Shown piece after piece: positions 20,045 to 29,055 of a DNA stretch of 64,000 nt (position 1 is its first letter; each line of letters begins with the position of its first letter). The translations under genes were made by a program, and so were the position numbers. This stretch comes from Streptococcus sp. 68 (GTDB lineage: Bacteria; Bacillota; Bacilli; Lactobacillales; Streptococcaceae): NCBI RefSeq assembly GCF_013277415.1, contig NZ_VMMX01000005.1:15381-79380 (forward strand), read 5' to 3'. Below the pieces are notes generated by a model. It worked only from the letters and a program-made list of their open reading frames with translations, was not told where the DNA came from and did not search any database.

Positions 20045-21638
20045 AGTTTGTTTGGTTTAATTTGCTGTTGACATGTTCAGCAACATTGCGATCGTGGTCT
20101 TCTTGATTGTTAGCATAGTAGACCTTGCCATCTGTGACATCTGCTACAAAGTAGAGGTTATCGCTCTTAGTTTGATTGATGCTTGACTCAATCGCATCCA
20201 GACTTGGACTATCGACTGGACCAGGCATGAGACCTACATTTTTATAAACATTATAAGGTGAATCAATGTTGGTATCAATCGCAACATCCTCAGCTAGGCT
20301 GATATTTTGCCCCAGTTTTCCTTGGGCATACAAGATTGCAATATTACTTTGAAGTGGCATATCACGATTCAAACGATTGTAGAATACACCTGCAATGAGC
20401 TTACGATCTTCTGTCTTGGCACCTTCTTTTTCGACCAAGGAAGCAATGGTCAACAACTCATTGACAGTCAAGTTTTTAGATTTGATAGTACTATAGTAAG
20501 GAGATAGGTTCTTATCCGTAGCCGCCAACATCTCATCAATCAAGCTTTCAACAGTTGTGCTTTCCTTGATAGAGTATGTAGCTGGGAAAAGGTATCCTTC
20601 CAAACGATAACGAGCCCCACTTTCCTTTGTAGGCAAGCTTTCAAGTAGACTCGGATATTTGGCAACTTCTTGACTGATAAAGTTCTCATCTTGAACTTTA
20701 GCCAAGAAAGCCTCCGCTGTCAAAGGCTCTTTGAAGTCACCTTGCAATTGACCTACCGCTTGTGCAATTTGATCAATCGTATAACCTTCTGGAATTGTCA
20801 AAGTCGCAAGGACAGGTTCTTGCGGTTCATCTGTTCCACCTTTTTGCAACTCTTTGAGTAAGTCTTCTGTACTCATACTCTTTTGCAAATTGTAGTAACC
20901 TGCTTTCAAGTCGGTATAATTTTTATACTTGGCATAAAAGCTAAAAATCAGACCATGCTTTACCAAACCAGCTTTTTCAAGCGTCGTACCGATTTCTTGA
21001 ACGTTTGAACCGTCAGGAATTTGAACCGTCACATATTTCTTAGAATTAGCATCGATGGGTAACAAAGAATCTAGCACGTACTGGTAACCAAAGTAACCAC
21101 CTGCTGAGAGCAAGGCAAGGAATACAAGGAATGAAATCACAAAGGCTTTCACATGTGACTTCTTCTCTTTCTTAGGCTTAACGGGTTTTGCTCCTTCTCT
21201 ACGGCTACGACGTGGTGTATCGCTGATGATATCCACTGTTTCTGTAGCAGGCGTAGGTGTTTCTGGACCTGCTTGTTCTGCTTTTTTCTCTGCTGTCTTA
21301 TAGGAAACAGCTACCCTTGTTGGGGTTTCATTGTATTCTCTTTCAAGTTTCTTAGGTCTAACAGGACCTGGTCCTGGTCTTGAACCACTTTCTTCCGCTG
21401 GAGAAGAAGGTACATCTTGACTTGGGTGAGTCGGCACGGTAGGAGCTTTTCTCATAATCTCCTCTACCGTTGACAAGGAATCAGCCATGAGTTCTTCAGC
21501 TGAAGCTTCATTTGCAGGAGTGCGAACTACTGCCTCATCTTCTTTCAGAACTTCATCATAGCCTTTTACTTTTTCTAAATCTCTCAGAATCTGCTCTTTA
21601 AAGCTTAATTTCTCTTCTTCTCTTGACTTTTCACTCAA
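20043..21638 (-). CDS. mltG: Endolytic murein transglycosylase MltG
   Basis: Cleaves nascent glycan strands at the membrane and is linked to peripheral peptidoglycan synthesis in pneumococcus. The 531-residue protein has a long charged, Pro-rich cytoplasmic N-terminus (1-160), one membrane helix (about 163-185), a LysM-like region and a YceG catalytic domain. The catalytic Glu lies in LLTIASLVEKEGAK near residue 410. The start codon is TTG, 8 bases after a perfect AGGAGG. The Pro-rich segment holds one PTHPSQDVPSSPAEE unit. I recall longer N-termini in reference strains with an added repeat, but could not align them. Confidence 0.94.
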   Translation of the reverse strand: MSEKSREEEKLSFKEQILRDLEKVKGYDEVLKEDEAVVRTPANEASAEELMADSLSTVEEIMRKAPTVPTHPSQDVPSSPAEESGSRPGPGPVRPKKLEREYNETPTRVAVSYKTAEKKAEQAGPETPTPATETVDIISDTPRRSRREGAKPVKPKKEKKSHVKAFVISFLVFLALLSAGGYFGYQYVLDSLLPIDANSKKYVTVQIPDGSNVQEIGTTLEKAGLVKHGLIFSFYAKYKNYTDLKAGYYNLQKSMSTEDLLKELQKGGTDEPQEPVLATLTIPEGYTIDQIAQAVGQLQGDFKEPLTAEAFLAKVQDENFISQEVAKYPSLLESLPTKESGARYRLEGYLFPATYSIKESTTVESLIDEMLAATDKNLSPYYSTIKSKNLTVNELLTIASLVEKEGAKTEDRKLIAGVFYNRLNRDMPLQSNIAILYAQGKLGQNISLAEDVAIDTNIDSPYNVYKNVGLMPGPVDSPSLDAIESSINQTKSDNLYFVADVTDGKVYYANNQEDHDRNVAEHVNSKLNQTN

Positions 21639-21718
21639 AAGTTTTTCCTCCTTGTTGACAATCCATAATATTATATCTTAAAAGTCCAAGAAAAGCAACC
21701 TATGATACTTTTCCTAGC

Positions 21719-22213
21719 TTATTTTTTCGTTTCCCAGACCATATCATACCAGGTTTCCCCTGCAAAGGTTGACTGGGACAAGCCTTCGTTGATAAATTCA
21801 TGTTTTTCATAGTAGGCGATGAGATAGTCATGGCAGGTTAGGTTAATGCCATCTCTCTCATCTTCAAGAGCCAGTTCTTTCAAGACTGTTAGCAATTGCT
21901 GACCCAGTCCGAGGCCCTGTGCCTCCTTGGCAATAGAAAGACAGGTCACAGAGATATAACCACCAGTCTCATGACTATAATCTTCTATCTCTTCTGTAAA
22001 AGACTGGTCTTGTAGATAGCGGTGAGGGGCAACTGGCCCTTCGATATAACCAATAATCTTACCCTCTTTTTCTGCAACCAGAAACGAGGTCTGAATTTCT
22101 CGCAAATGTGCCTCAAAAACAGAGCGAGGAATGGCTTCTTCAATCGAGAAATTTTCTAGTTCAATCTCAACAATCCGATCCAAATCTTCTAATCTTGCTT
22201 TCCTAATTTCCAT
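21719..22213 (-). CDS. GNAT family N-acetyltransferase
   Basis: A 164-residue acetyltransferase. The acetyl-CoA loop is QGLGLGQQLLTVLKE near residue 100, preceded by the beta-4 strand GGYISVTCLSIAKEA, and YYEKHEFINEG is the C-terminal motif. The protein resembles AANAT-like (arylalkylamine) relatives. Its first 25 bases overlap the upstream acetyltransferase gene in another frame, so the two are co-translated. Substrate unknown. Confidence 0.88.
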   Translation of the reverse strand: MEIRKARLEDLDRIVEIELENFSIEEAIPRSVFEAHLREIQTSFLVAEKEGKIIGYIEGPVAPHRYLQDQSFTEEIEDYSHETGGYISVTCLSIAKEAQGLGLGQQLLTVLKELALEDERDGINLTCHDYLIAYYEKHEFINEGLSQSTFAGETWYDMVWETKK

Positions 22214-22671
22214 TGTGCCTCCAGATAAAAGGGATTAAACCAAATCATACTAAATCCCTGGCTAGTTGCATAAAGCGAAGTTTCTTCATCAATAAAACCG
22301 TTCATTTCAAAATAGGAAAGCAGCTCATCAGGACTCTCCAAACGAATCCCTTTGTAATCCAGCTCAACTGCCACCTCTTTCAAGGCTGCAAGAAGAAGTG
22401 TTCCCAAGCCCTGTCTCTGATGGTCAGACTCAATGACTAAAGAATGTACTTTTAGACATTGCGGATTGTCTGACTGGGGACTTGATAGAATATAGCCTAA
22501 AAGTTTGTTTTCATCCCTAGCTAGAAGAAAGGTATCCGCACACTTACGGATACTTTCTTCTAAAATATGGGAAGGTTGCTGCTTTTCAGCTGGAAAAGAC
22601 GAAGTTTGAATCGCCTCTATCTCAGCCAAATCAGACTTGCTTGCCTGAATGATCTTAATTGGAATTTCCAT
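22189..22671 (-). CDS. GNAT family N-acetyltransferase
   Basis: A 160-residue acetyltransferase paralogous to the next gene. The acetyl-CoA loop RQGLGTLLLAALKEV is near residue 86, after LKVHSLVIESDHQ, and SYFEMNGFIDEE is the C-terminal motif. It starts 9 bases after the murC stop, with AGGATG as ribosome-binding site, so murC and both acetyltransferases appear to form one operon. A wall-related or general detoxifying substrate is possible, but nothing in the sequence decides. Confidence 0.88.
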   Translation of the reverse strand: MEIPIKIIQASKSDLAEIEAIQTSSFPAEKQQPSHILEESIRKCADTFLLARDENKLLGYILSSPQSDNPQCLKVHSLVIESDHQRQGLGTLLLAALKEVAVELDYKGIRLESPDELLSYFEMNGFIDEETSLYATSQGFSMIWFNPFYLEAQWKLGKQD

Positions 22672-22680
22672 GGGAGCATC

Positions 22681-24015
22681 CTATTGAACATTACTTGTCA
22701 AATTAGACAAGAGACGCTCAAATGAGTATTCATAGGTTTGGATGTCTCCTGCTCCCATAAAGACATAGACAGCATTGTCATGGTCAAGGAGTGGAGAAAC
22801 ATTTTCAACAGTAATGACTTGGTGTTTCTTGTTGATTTTATTAGCTAGGTCTTCTACCTTAACATCCCCATGATCCACTTCACGAGCTGACCCATAAATT
22901 TGCGCTAGATAAACAGCATCCGCTTGGTTCAAAGCGTGAGCAAATTCGTCCAACAAGGCAATGGTTCTTGTAAAGGTATGCGGTTGGAAGACTGCTACAA
23001 TTTCCTTGCTTGGGTATTTCTGACGAGCCGCATCCAAGGTCGCAATAATTTCTGTTGGATGGTGGGCAAAGTCATCAATAATCACTGTGTCATTGACAAT
23101 TTTCTCAGTGAAACGACGCTTAACACCAGCAAATGTTTTCAAGTGCTCACGCACCAAGTTCAAATCAAATCCTGCTGTGTAAAGAAGACCAATAACGGCT
23201 GTCGCATTCATGATATTGTGACGACCAAAGGTTGGGATGTGGAATTGACCCAATTCTTGTCCACGGAAGTGAACGGTGAAGGTTGAACCAGTTGTTGAAC
23301 GAAGAAGCTCACTAGCTACAAAATCATTACCTTCTGCTTCAAAACCATAATAATAAATCGGAGCATCAGACGTAATCTTACGCAATTCTGCGTCTTCACC
23401 ATAGACAAAAAGACCCTTGGTAATTTGTTTAGCATAGTCGTTAAAAGCGTTGAAAACATCCTCTAGACTTGTGAAATAGTCTGGATGGTCAAAGTCAATG
23501 TTGGTGATAATAGAGTATTCTGGGTGGTAAGGCATAAAGTGGCGTTCATATTCGTCAGATTCAAAGACAAAATATTTGGCATTGGCCGAACCACGACCTG
23601 TCCCATCCCCAATCAAGAAGCTAGTGTCTGTGATGTGAGATAAGACATGAGACAACATACCTGTCGTTGAAGTTTTTCCATGCGCTCCTGCTACTCCCAT
23701 GCTAACAAAGTCACGCATAAAGCTACCTAGAAATTCATGGTAACGTTTGTAGCTGATACCATTTTGGTCCGCATAGGCGATTTCGACGTTGTTATCTGGA
23801 CGAAAGGCATTTCCAGCGATAATTTCCATATCACCGTCTAGGTTCTTTTCATCAAAAGGAAGAATGGTGATTCCTACCTGCTCAAGACCACGTTGAGTAA
23901 AGTAGTACTTTTCAACATCTGATCCCTGTACCTTATGCCCCATTTGGTGCAACATCAAGGCCAAGGCACTCATCCCTGATCCCTTAATTCCGATAAAATG
24001 ATATGTCTTTGACAT
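22681..24015 (-). CDS. murC: UDP-N-acetylmuramate--L-alanine ligase
   Basis: Adds L-Ala to UDP-MurNAc, the first amino-acid step of peptidoglycan precursor synthesis, in the cytoplasm. It has 444 residues. The N-terminal Rossmann part has [14 protein letters not shown] near residue 10; the ATP-binding loop [15 protein letters not shown] is near residue 110; [10 protein letters not shown] and the C-terminal [10 protein letters not shown] are typical of Mur ligases. It follows a 205-residue disordered protein by 10 bases. Confidence 0.97.
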   Translation of the reverse strand: MSKTYHFIGIKGSGMSALALMLHQMGHKVQGSDVEKYYFTQRGLEQVGITILPFDEKNLDGDMEIIAGNAFRPDNNVEIAYADQNGISYKRYHEFLGSFMRDFVSMGVAGAHGKTSTTGMLSHVLSHITDTSFLIGDGTGRGSANAKYFVFESDEYERHFMPYHPEYSIITNIDFDHPDYFTSLEDVFNAFNDYAKQITKGLFVYGEDAELRKITSDAPIYYYGFEAEGNDFVASELLRSTTGSTFTVHFRGQELGQFHIPTFGRHNIMNATAVIGLLYTAGFDLNLVREHLKTFAGVKRRFTEKIVNDTVIIDDFAHHPTEIIATLDAARQKYPSKEIVAVFQPHTFTRTIALLDEFAHALNQADAVYLAQIYGSAREVDHGDVKVEDLANKINKKHQVITVENVSPLLDHDNAVYVFMGAGDIQTYEYSFERLLSNLTSNVQ

Positions 24016-24025
24016 GTTTCCTCCC

Positions 24026-24643
24026 CTATTCTGTAATTCTTGTCAGATTCAACTCTTGTGCAACCTGACGTTCTTGTTCTGTTTGTTTACTTTTTTTATT
24101 GTAAATTTGGCTCTTCTTTAGAAAATCATAGTTGTTTTTCTTTGGAGCAGGTGCTGACACTTCTTCACTCTTGGTAGGGATAGAATGAACTTCTTCCGCC
24201 AAGATATAATGAGACTGGGTCAATTTTTGGCTATATTTGACAAATTCACCAGGATTTTCCTTTTGGAAAGGCGCTGTCGGTTGATTGCCCTGTCTAAGAA
24301 GGCCTGATTTAGAATGACGTCTCGCACGGCTGAAATCCTGAGTTAAATAGTTGGCAGAGCGTTTCTTTTTCAAGTCTGCACGCGCTTCTTCACGCGCCAC
24401 CTCTGCATAGCTCTTTCCTTCTTTTTTCACCCCTAAAGGAGCTTTTTTAGGTTTCTCGACTTGCTTTTCAATCGGTTTTACTGGCGCCTCTTCAGTAATA
24501 GGAGCCCATTCTAAATAATTTTTATCTCGATACTCACCCTTGATATTACTGATCAGATCAGACTCATCGTACAAGTTCATGACTGGCATTTCAGTCAGCA
24601 TGACCTCGTCATCTGACACCAATGGAAATCGTTCTTGTTTCAT
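24026..24643 (-). CDS. Uncharacterised charged, probably disordered protein
   Basis: A 205-residue protein with no membrane segment or signal peptide. It is rich in Lys, Glu, Gln and Pro. A central [20 protein letters not shown] and the following [17 protein letters not shown] suggest short amphipathic helices in otherwise disordered sequence. I do not recognise a family with a known role. It is the first gene of a unit with murC (10-base gap), so a link to wall synthesis or division is possible but unproven. Its own promoter precedes it. Confidence 0.75.
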   Translation of the reverse strand: MKQERFPLVSDDEVMLTEMPVMNLYDESDLISNIKGEYRDKNYLEWAPITEEAPVKPIEKQVEKPKKAPLGVKKEGKSYAEVAREEARADLKKKRSANYLTQDFSRARRHSKSGLLRQGNQPTAPFQKENPGEFVKYSQKLTQSHYILAEEVHSIPTKSEEVSAPAPKKNNYDFLKKSQIYNKKSKQTEQERQVAQELNLTRITE

Positions 24644-24666
24644 TTTCTATTTCCTTTCAACACTTC

Positions 24667-24694
24667 ATTATAGCGTATTGTCTTGATTTTTCAA
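24667..24694 (-). promoter_or_regulatory. Promoter of the murC operon
   Basis: Minus strand: -35 TTGAAA (24694-24689), 16-base spacer, -10 TATAAT (24672-24667). The -35 overlaps the last codons of the SNF2 gene. GAAAGGAAAT precedes the start. Confidence 0.75.
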
Positions 24695-27600
24695 GTGCTG
24701 GCTTCAGAAATTCCCAAAATTTCTCTAATTTCTGCTAGGGTCAGACTGCCACGTGACTCTGTGCCGTCCAATACTTGTGACACCAGATGTTTCTTTTGTT
24801 CTTGGAGTTCCTGAATTTTTTCTTCAATGGTTCCCCTGGTCACTAAGCGATAAACCTCAACCGTTTCTTCCTGACCCATCCGATGGGCACGGCCAATGGC
24901 TTGCGCTTCCACCGCTGGATTCCACCAAAGGTCAACCAAGATAACGGTATCAGCACCTGTCAGGTTCAGACCGACACCACCAGCCTTGAGGGAAATCAGA
25001 AAGGCATCTCTTTCCCCTTGATTAAAGGCCTTGGTCATGTCTTGTCTTTCCTTGGCTGGGGTTGAACCTGTAATTTTAAAGGATGTCAATCCTAAGTCTG
25101 GCAGTTCTTGTTCTATTTTTTCCAACATTCCCTTGAACTGCGAGAAAATCAAGACACGGTGTCCACCGTCTGCCACCTGTAGCAGCAGGTCTCGGAGACT
25201 ATCCAGTTTGCCACTGGCTCCCTGATAATCCTCCATAAAGAGGGCAGGAGTGTCACAAATTTGACGCAAGCGCATCAGACCAGATAAGATTTCCACCCGA
25301 CTTCGCTGAAATTCCTGATCTGACACTTGAGCCAGACGATCTCGCATCTGTTGCAATTGGGCTAGGTAAATAGCCTTTTGCTGGTCTTCCAGTTCATTCT
25401 TATAAACCACTTCAATCAAGTCTGGCAATTCAGTCAGAACTTCTTCTTTCTTGCGCCGCATAACGAAGGGCTTGATAAACTGAGCCACACGCTCGGCTGG
25501 CAATTTCATAAATTCTTTCTTACTTGGCAAGAGTCCTGGCATGACGATTTGGAAAATGGACCACAACTCACCCAGATGATTTTCAATAGGAGTTCCTGAC
25601 AAGGCAAAGACTGACGGTACTACAAATTGTCTCAAGGTCTGGGCAATCTTGGTCTGGGCATTTTTCATAACCTGAGCCTCATCTAAGAAAAGGAAGTCAA
25701 AGGCCATCCCCTGATAAAGTTCACTGTCCTGACGGAAGGTGGCATAGCTCGTCACATAAATTTGATGGCTTTCGGCAAGAATCTCTTCACGACTCGTTTT
25801 CAAACCATGAACAACAGCCACATCCAACTGTGGAGCAAATTTCTGAAATTCATCTGCCCAGTTGTAGATCAAACCCGACGGAGCGAGAATCAAAACTCGA
25901 CTTTCTTTTGTCACTTGGCTGGTCAAAAAAGCAATGGTCTGGAGGGTTTTCCCCAATCCCATATCATCAGCCAAAATCCCACCAAAACCATAATGATGGA
26001 GCATTTGCAACCAGCCGATTCCCTTTTCCTGATAATCTCGCAAATCAGCCTGAACCTGAGTTGCTTGTCTAGGGAAGTCCTCTGGATGCGTCAAATCGTG
26101 GGCCAGATTCTGAAATTCTTGTGAAAAAGAAACACGGTCTCGCCCTTCAAAGAGATGAGCTAAACTGTAGGCCAAGGATTTCCGAGCCTGTAAGGAGCCA
26201 TCTTTTAATTCAAATTGTCCTAGTTCCTGTAGATTTTGGCGAATTTTCTTGGTTTCTTCATCGAAAAAGTAGACTTGATTAGACGAACCAATGTAAAAAT
26301 CCTTGTTGGCAACCAAGGCCTGCATGGCTTGGTCGATTTCCTCCTGGGCAATATCTTGAAAATCAAACTGAATTTCCAAGAGACCTCCCTTGGAGGCAAT
26401 CTGTACTTGAGGGCTTGCTAGGCTATAAAGCTCTTCTAGCTTGTCTGATAGGTCAACATTTCCGAGTTTTTCAAAGACTGGAATGATTTCATGGAAGAAA
26501 TGATAGACAGACTCTGCTTTTAAGGCCTGACGCCAAGATTGAAAGTCTGCTTCAAATCCAGCTGCCAAACAGACTTGGAAAACTCTTTCTTCTAAGTCCG
26601 CGTCACTCGAAAATGGCAATTCTTCTAGCTCTTGTCGGCTAGATACCTGCTTATCTCCATAATCAAACTGAATCTCTAAACGAATCCGATTATCCTCTTC
26701 CCTATCAAAGTAAAAAGAGGGTGCAAAAGTTTTGATTTGTAGACGCTCTGGAGCTGAAACGGTCCCCATCTGGCTAAAGAGCGTTAGACAGGAAGCCAAC
26801 TTATCGCGGTCACTGCTATCAAATTGCAGGTATTTCTTTCCATGCTGATCCAAAGGCAGCGCTTTGATTTCCTTGAGAAGTTGCATCTGCTGGTCTGTTA
26901 GAAAATAAACCTGTCCTTTATGGAAAAGCACAGCTCCCTGATAAAAGGCATTGACCCTTGGACTTTCACTGATTTCCATTTCAAAATAATCCGAGTATGC
27001 TGTTACTGTAAAGGCAAATAGATTGGCATCAGCATGCATATCCTGAAAAAGCAGAGTCTGATAGCTATCCACTTGATGGTCAAATTGAAAATGCGGCAAG
27101 GTCATCAGTAAATTCACACCCTGCTCAAAAAAGGTCAGGGGGAAAAAGAGGTGCCGACCTTGGTTTTGGAAAAAGAGGTCTGGAGCCTGTCCTTCCTCCA
27201 TTAGTCCGCGCAAGAAAGTCAGAAGTTCTTGACTAGCCTCATCAAAGGCTTCCCAAGACAAGGATTCCTCATAAGTTTTGCCAATCATATAAGACTTTCT
27301 CTGCTCGACAATCCTTAAAAAGAGTGGAATATCTCGAATGACATAGTATTTTTGGCTATTGATTTGGCCGATTCTCAGAGTCCACAAGATATGATTGGTT
27401 CCTGCTTCCACCTGCCCCACAGCCGATAATTCATAGGCTCGGTCTGATTTTGGAGACAAGATTCGATCCAAAAATTTGCCACCCAAGGTCACCTTGGTTT
27501 CAACGGCCTCTTTTTCTTCATGACCTTCTTCCAGACTCTGCAAGATTTCCTGACCACGATCATCATTTTTCAGAAAATGCTCCAGCGCTGCCAAGTGGAC

Positions 27601-27789
27601 ACAGTAGCCCCTCTTTTGGAAAAAATCGCAGGCACAAAAAACCAAATCATCCTCTAAACTATAGCGCAGTTCTTCTTCTGCCACGCGAGCATAGAGCCGA
27701 TTGTTCTTTTCCTTGATGATGTCAACCTTACCAGTTTCATAAAGGGCAACGCCTTCGATACGGACTTTCCCCGGAATCAATTTAGCCAT
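24691..27789 (-). CDS. SWIM zinc-finger SNF2-family helicase-like ATPase
   Basis: A 1032-residue SNF2 protein. An N-terminal SWIM-type zinc site is visible as CACDFFQKRGYCVHL near residue 52. The helicase core occupies the C-terminal half. Motif I is ADDMGLGKTLQTIAF near residue 605, motif II is DEAQ (LFLDEAQVMKN), motif III is ALSGTPIENHLGELWSIF, and motifs V-VI read SLKAGGVGLNLTGADTVI and QAIGRAHRMGQ. Such bacterial proteins remodel nucleoprotein or displace RNA polymerase (RapA-like); the target is unknown. Monocistronic. Confidence 0.92.
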   Translation of the reverse strand: MAKLIPGKVRIEGVALYETGKVDIIKEKNNRLYARVAEEELRYSLEDDLVFCACDFFQKRGYCVHLAALEHFLKNDDRGQEILQSLEEGHEEKEAVETKVTLGGKFLDRILSPKSDRAYELSAVGQVEAGTNHILWTLRIGQINSQKYYVIRDIPLFLRIVEQRKSYMIGKTYEESLSWEAFDEASQELLTFLRGLMEEGQAPDLFFQNQGRHLFFPLTFFEQGVNLLMTLPHFQFDHQVDSYQTLLFQDMHADANLFAFTVTAYSDYFEMEISESPRVNAFYQGAVLFHKGQVYFLTDQQMQLLKEIKALPLDQHGKKYLQFDSSDRDKLASCLTLFSQMGTVSAPERLQIKTFAPSFYFDREEDNRIRLEIQFDYGDKQVSSRQELEELPFSSDADLEERVFQVCLAAGFEADFQSWRQALKAESVYHFFHEIIPVFEKLGNVDLSDKLEELYSLASPQVQIASKGGLLEIQFDFQDIAQEEIDQAMQALVANKDFYIGSSNQVYFFDEETKKIRQNLQELGQFELKDGSLQARKSLAYSLAHLFEGRDRVSFSQEFQNLAHDLTHPEDFPRQATQVQADLRDYQEKGIGWLQMLHHYGFGGILADDMGLGKTLQTIAFLTSQVTKESRVLILAPSGLIYNWADEFQKFAPQLDVAVVHGLKTSREEILAESHQIYVTSYATFRQDSELYQGMAFDFLFLDEAQVMKNAQTKIAQTLRQFVVPSVFALSGTPIENHLGELWSIFQIVMPGLLPSKKEFMKLPAERVAQFIKPFVMRRKKEEVLTELPDLIEVVYKNELEDQQKAIYLAQLQQMRDRLAQVSDQEFQRSRVEILSGLMRLRQICDTPALFMEDYQGASGKLDSLRDLLLQVADGGHRVLIFSQFKGMLEKIEQELPDLGLTSFKITGSTPAKERQDMTKAFNQGERDAFLISLKAGGVGLNLTGADTVILVDLWWNPAVEAQAIGRAHRMGQEETVEVYRLVTRGTIEEKIQELQEQKKHLVSQVLDGTESRGSLTLAEIREILGISEAST

Positions 27790-27814
27790 ATTTTCACCTT
27801 TACCTTATCTTTTT

Positions 27815-27820
27815 ATTATA
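27815..27820 (-). promoter_or_regulatory. -10 box of the SNF2 gene
   Basis: TATAAT on the minus strand, 26 bases before the start. No clear -35. Confidence 0.5.
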
Positions 27821-27835
27821 CCATATTTTCCCCTA

Positions 27836-27875
27836 TGAAAATAGCCTTCTAGGAAGACTTTTCTCCTAGAAGGCT
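27836..27875 (-). terminator. Terminator of the MalY-like gene
   Basis: AGCCTTCTAGGAG pairs with TTCCTAGAAGGCT (minus strand), then ATTTTC. It lies 7 bases past the stop. Confidence 0.85.
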
Positions 27876-27881
27876 GGATTT

Positions 27882-29048
27882 TTAACGTTTGGCAAAAGTC
27901 GTCACAATTCGCTGACAAACTTCTTGCAGCAGAGATTTAGGCATGGCTACATTGAGACGGGCATGGAGACTTCCTTCCTCCCCAAAATCCAAACCACGAT
28001 TGAGGATAACCTTAGCTTCATTTCTCAACAGCTCTTGCAATGCTTCATCAGTCAGGTCATAGGCTGAAAAATCAAGCCAAATCAAGTAGGTTCCTTGCGG
28101 TTTCATAACCTTGATTTTAGTCTCTTTTCCAAATAAATCCACCACGTAATTGATGTGGTCTTCAAAGACTTGCTTGAGTTCCTCTAGCCAACCCTTCCCA
28201 TAGCGATAAGCAGCTTCTGTCGCCAAATAGCCCAAGCCTGAAATTTCATGCTGATTATTGGTCAACTGGCGTTTCTGGAAAGCCAGTCTCAACTTAGGAT
28301 TTTCAATAACTGCATAGGAATTTTTTGTCCCAGCAATATTAAAGGTTTTAGTAGCACTGCTCAAGACAATCGCAAATTCTTTAAAGTCAGGGTTGACAGT
28401 ATTGAAAGACTGGTGTTTGTGACCAAAGAGGGCTAAATCTTGGTGAATCTCATCTGAAACCAAGAAAATACCATATTTTTGACAGAGTTGACCAATCTTC
28501 TCCAACACTTCTTTTTCCCAAACACGTCCACCAGGATTGTGAGGATTGCAGAGAATATAAAGTTTGACATCCTCTTCCACCAAATCCTTTTCAAGTTGGT
28601 CAAAGTCAATCTCAAACAGACCATCCTTTTCCACCAAAGAATTGGTAATCAATCTACGATTATTCAACTTGACACTGCGAGCAAAAGGTGGGTAGACAGG
28701 TGTGTTAATCAGAACTGCCTCGCCTTCTTTTGTAAAGGCTTGAATAGCTGTTGAGATAGCTGGTACCACACCCTCGATAAAGACAAGAGCCTCTTTGTCA
28801 AAGTGGTAACCGTGTTGTGTGGCTTCCCACTTTTGAACTTCCTTAATTAACTCATCACTGGCATAGGTATAGCCATAAACCAGTTGATCCGCATAAGTCT
28901 GCACGGCTTGGCGGATTTCAGGCAAGACTACAAAGTCCATATCCGCTATCCAAGCTGGTAGAACTTCACTATCCGTTTCTGTTTCTTTCCATTTATAGGT
29001 ATGGTGCCCTAAACGGTTGGGCAGGCTTGTAAAATCATATTTTCCCAT
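27882..29048 (-). CDS. MalY/PatB-type PLP cystathionine beta-lyase-like aminotransferase
   Basis: A 388-residue fold-type I PLP enzyme. The N-terminal WIADMDF and the lysine motif SSATKTFNIAGTK (Lys near residue 234) are those of MalY/PatB C-S lyases, which release homocysteine from cystathionine or sulfide from cysteine. The start at ATG 29048 (MGKYDFTSLPN) follows AAGGAT and lies 7 bases after the MetB-like stop; the longer frame to 29087 would run into that gene. Together the pair makes the transsulfuration step from cysteine to homocysteine. Confidence 0.88.
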   Translation of the reverse strand: MGKYDFTSLPNRLGHHTYKWKETETDSEVLPAWIADMDFVVLPEIRQAVQTYADQLVYGYTYASDELIKEVQKWEATQHGYHFDKEALVFIEGVVPAISTAIQAFTKEGEAVLINTPVYPPFARSVKLNNRRLITNSLVEKDGLFEIDFDQLEKDLVEEDVKLYILCNPHNPGGRVWEKEVLEKIGQLCQKYGIFLVSDEIHQDLALFGHKHQSFNTVNPDFKEFAIVLSSATKTFNIAGTKNSYAVIENPKLRLAFQKRQLTNNQHEISGLGYLATEAAYRYGKGWLEELKQVFEDHINYVVDLFGKETKIKVMKPQGTYLIWLDFSAYDLTDEALQELLRNEAKVILNRGLDFGEEGSLHARLNVAMPKSLLQEVCQRIVTTFAKR

Positions 29049-29055
29049 CTTTGTC

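Noticed and set aside
22924..26124. 120-residue plus-strand ORFs opposite murC and the SNF2 gene
   Set aside because: Antisense shadows of well-supported genes, without promoter or ribosome-binding site.
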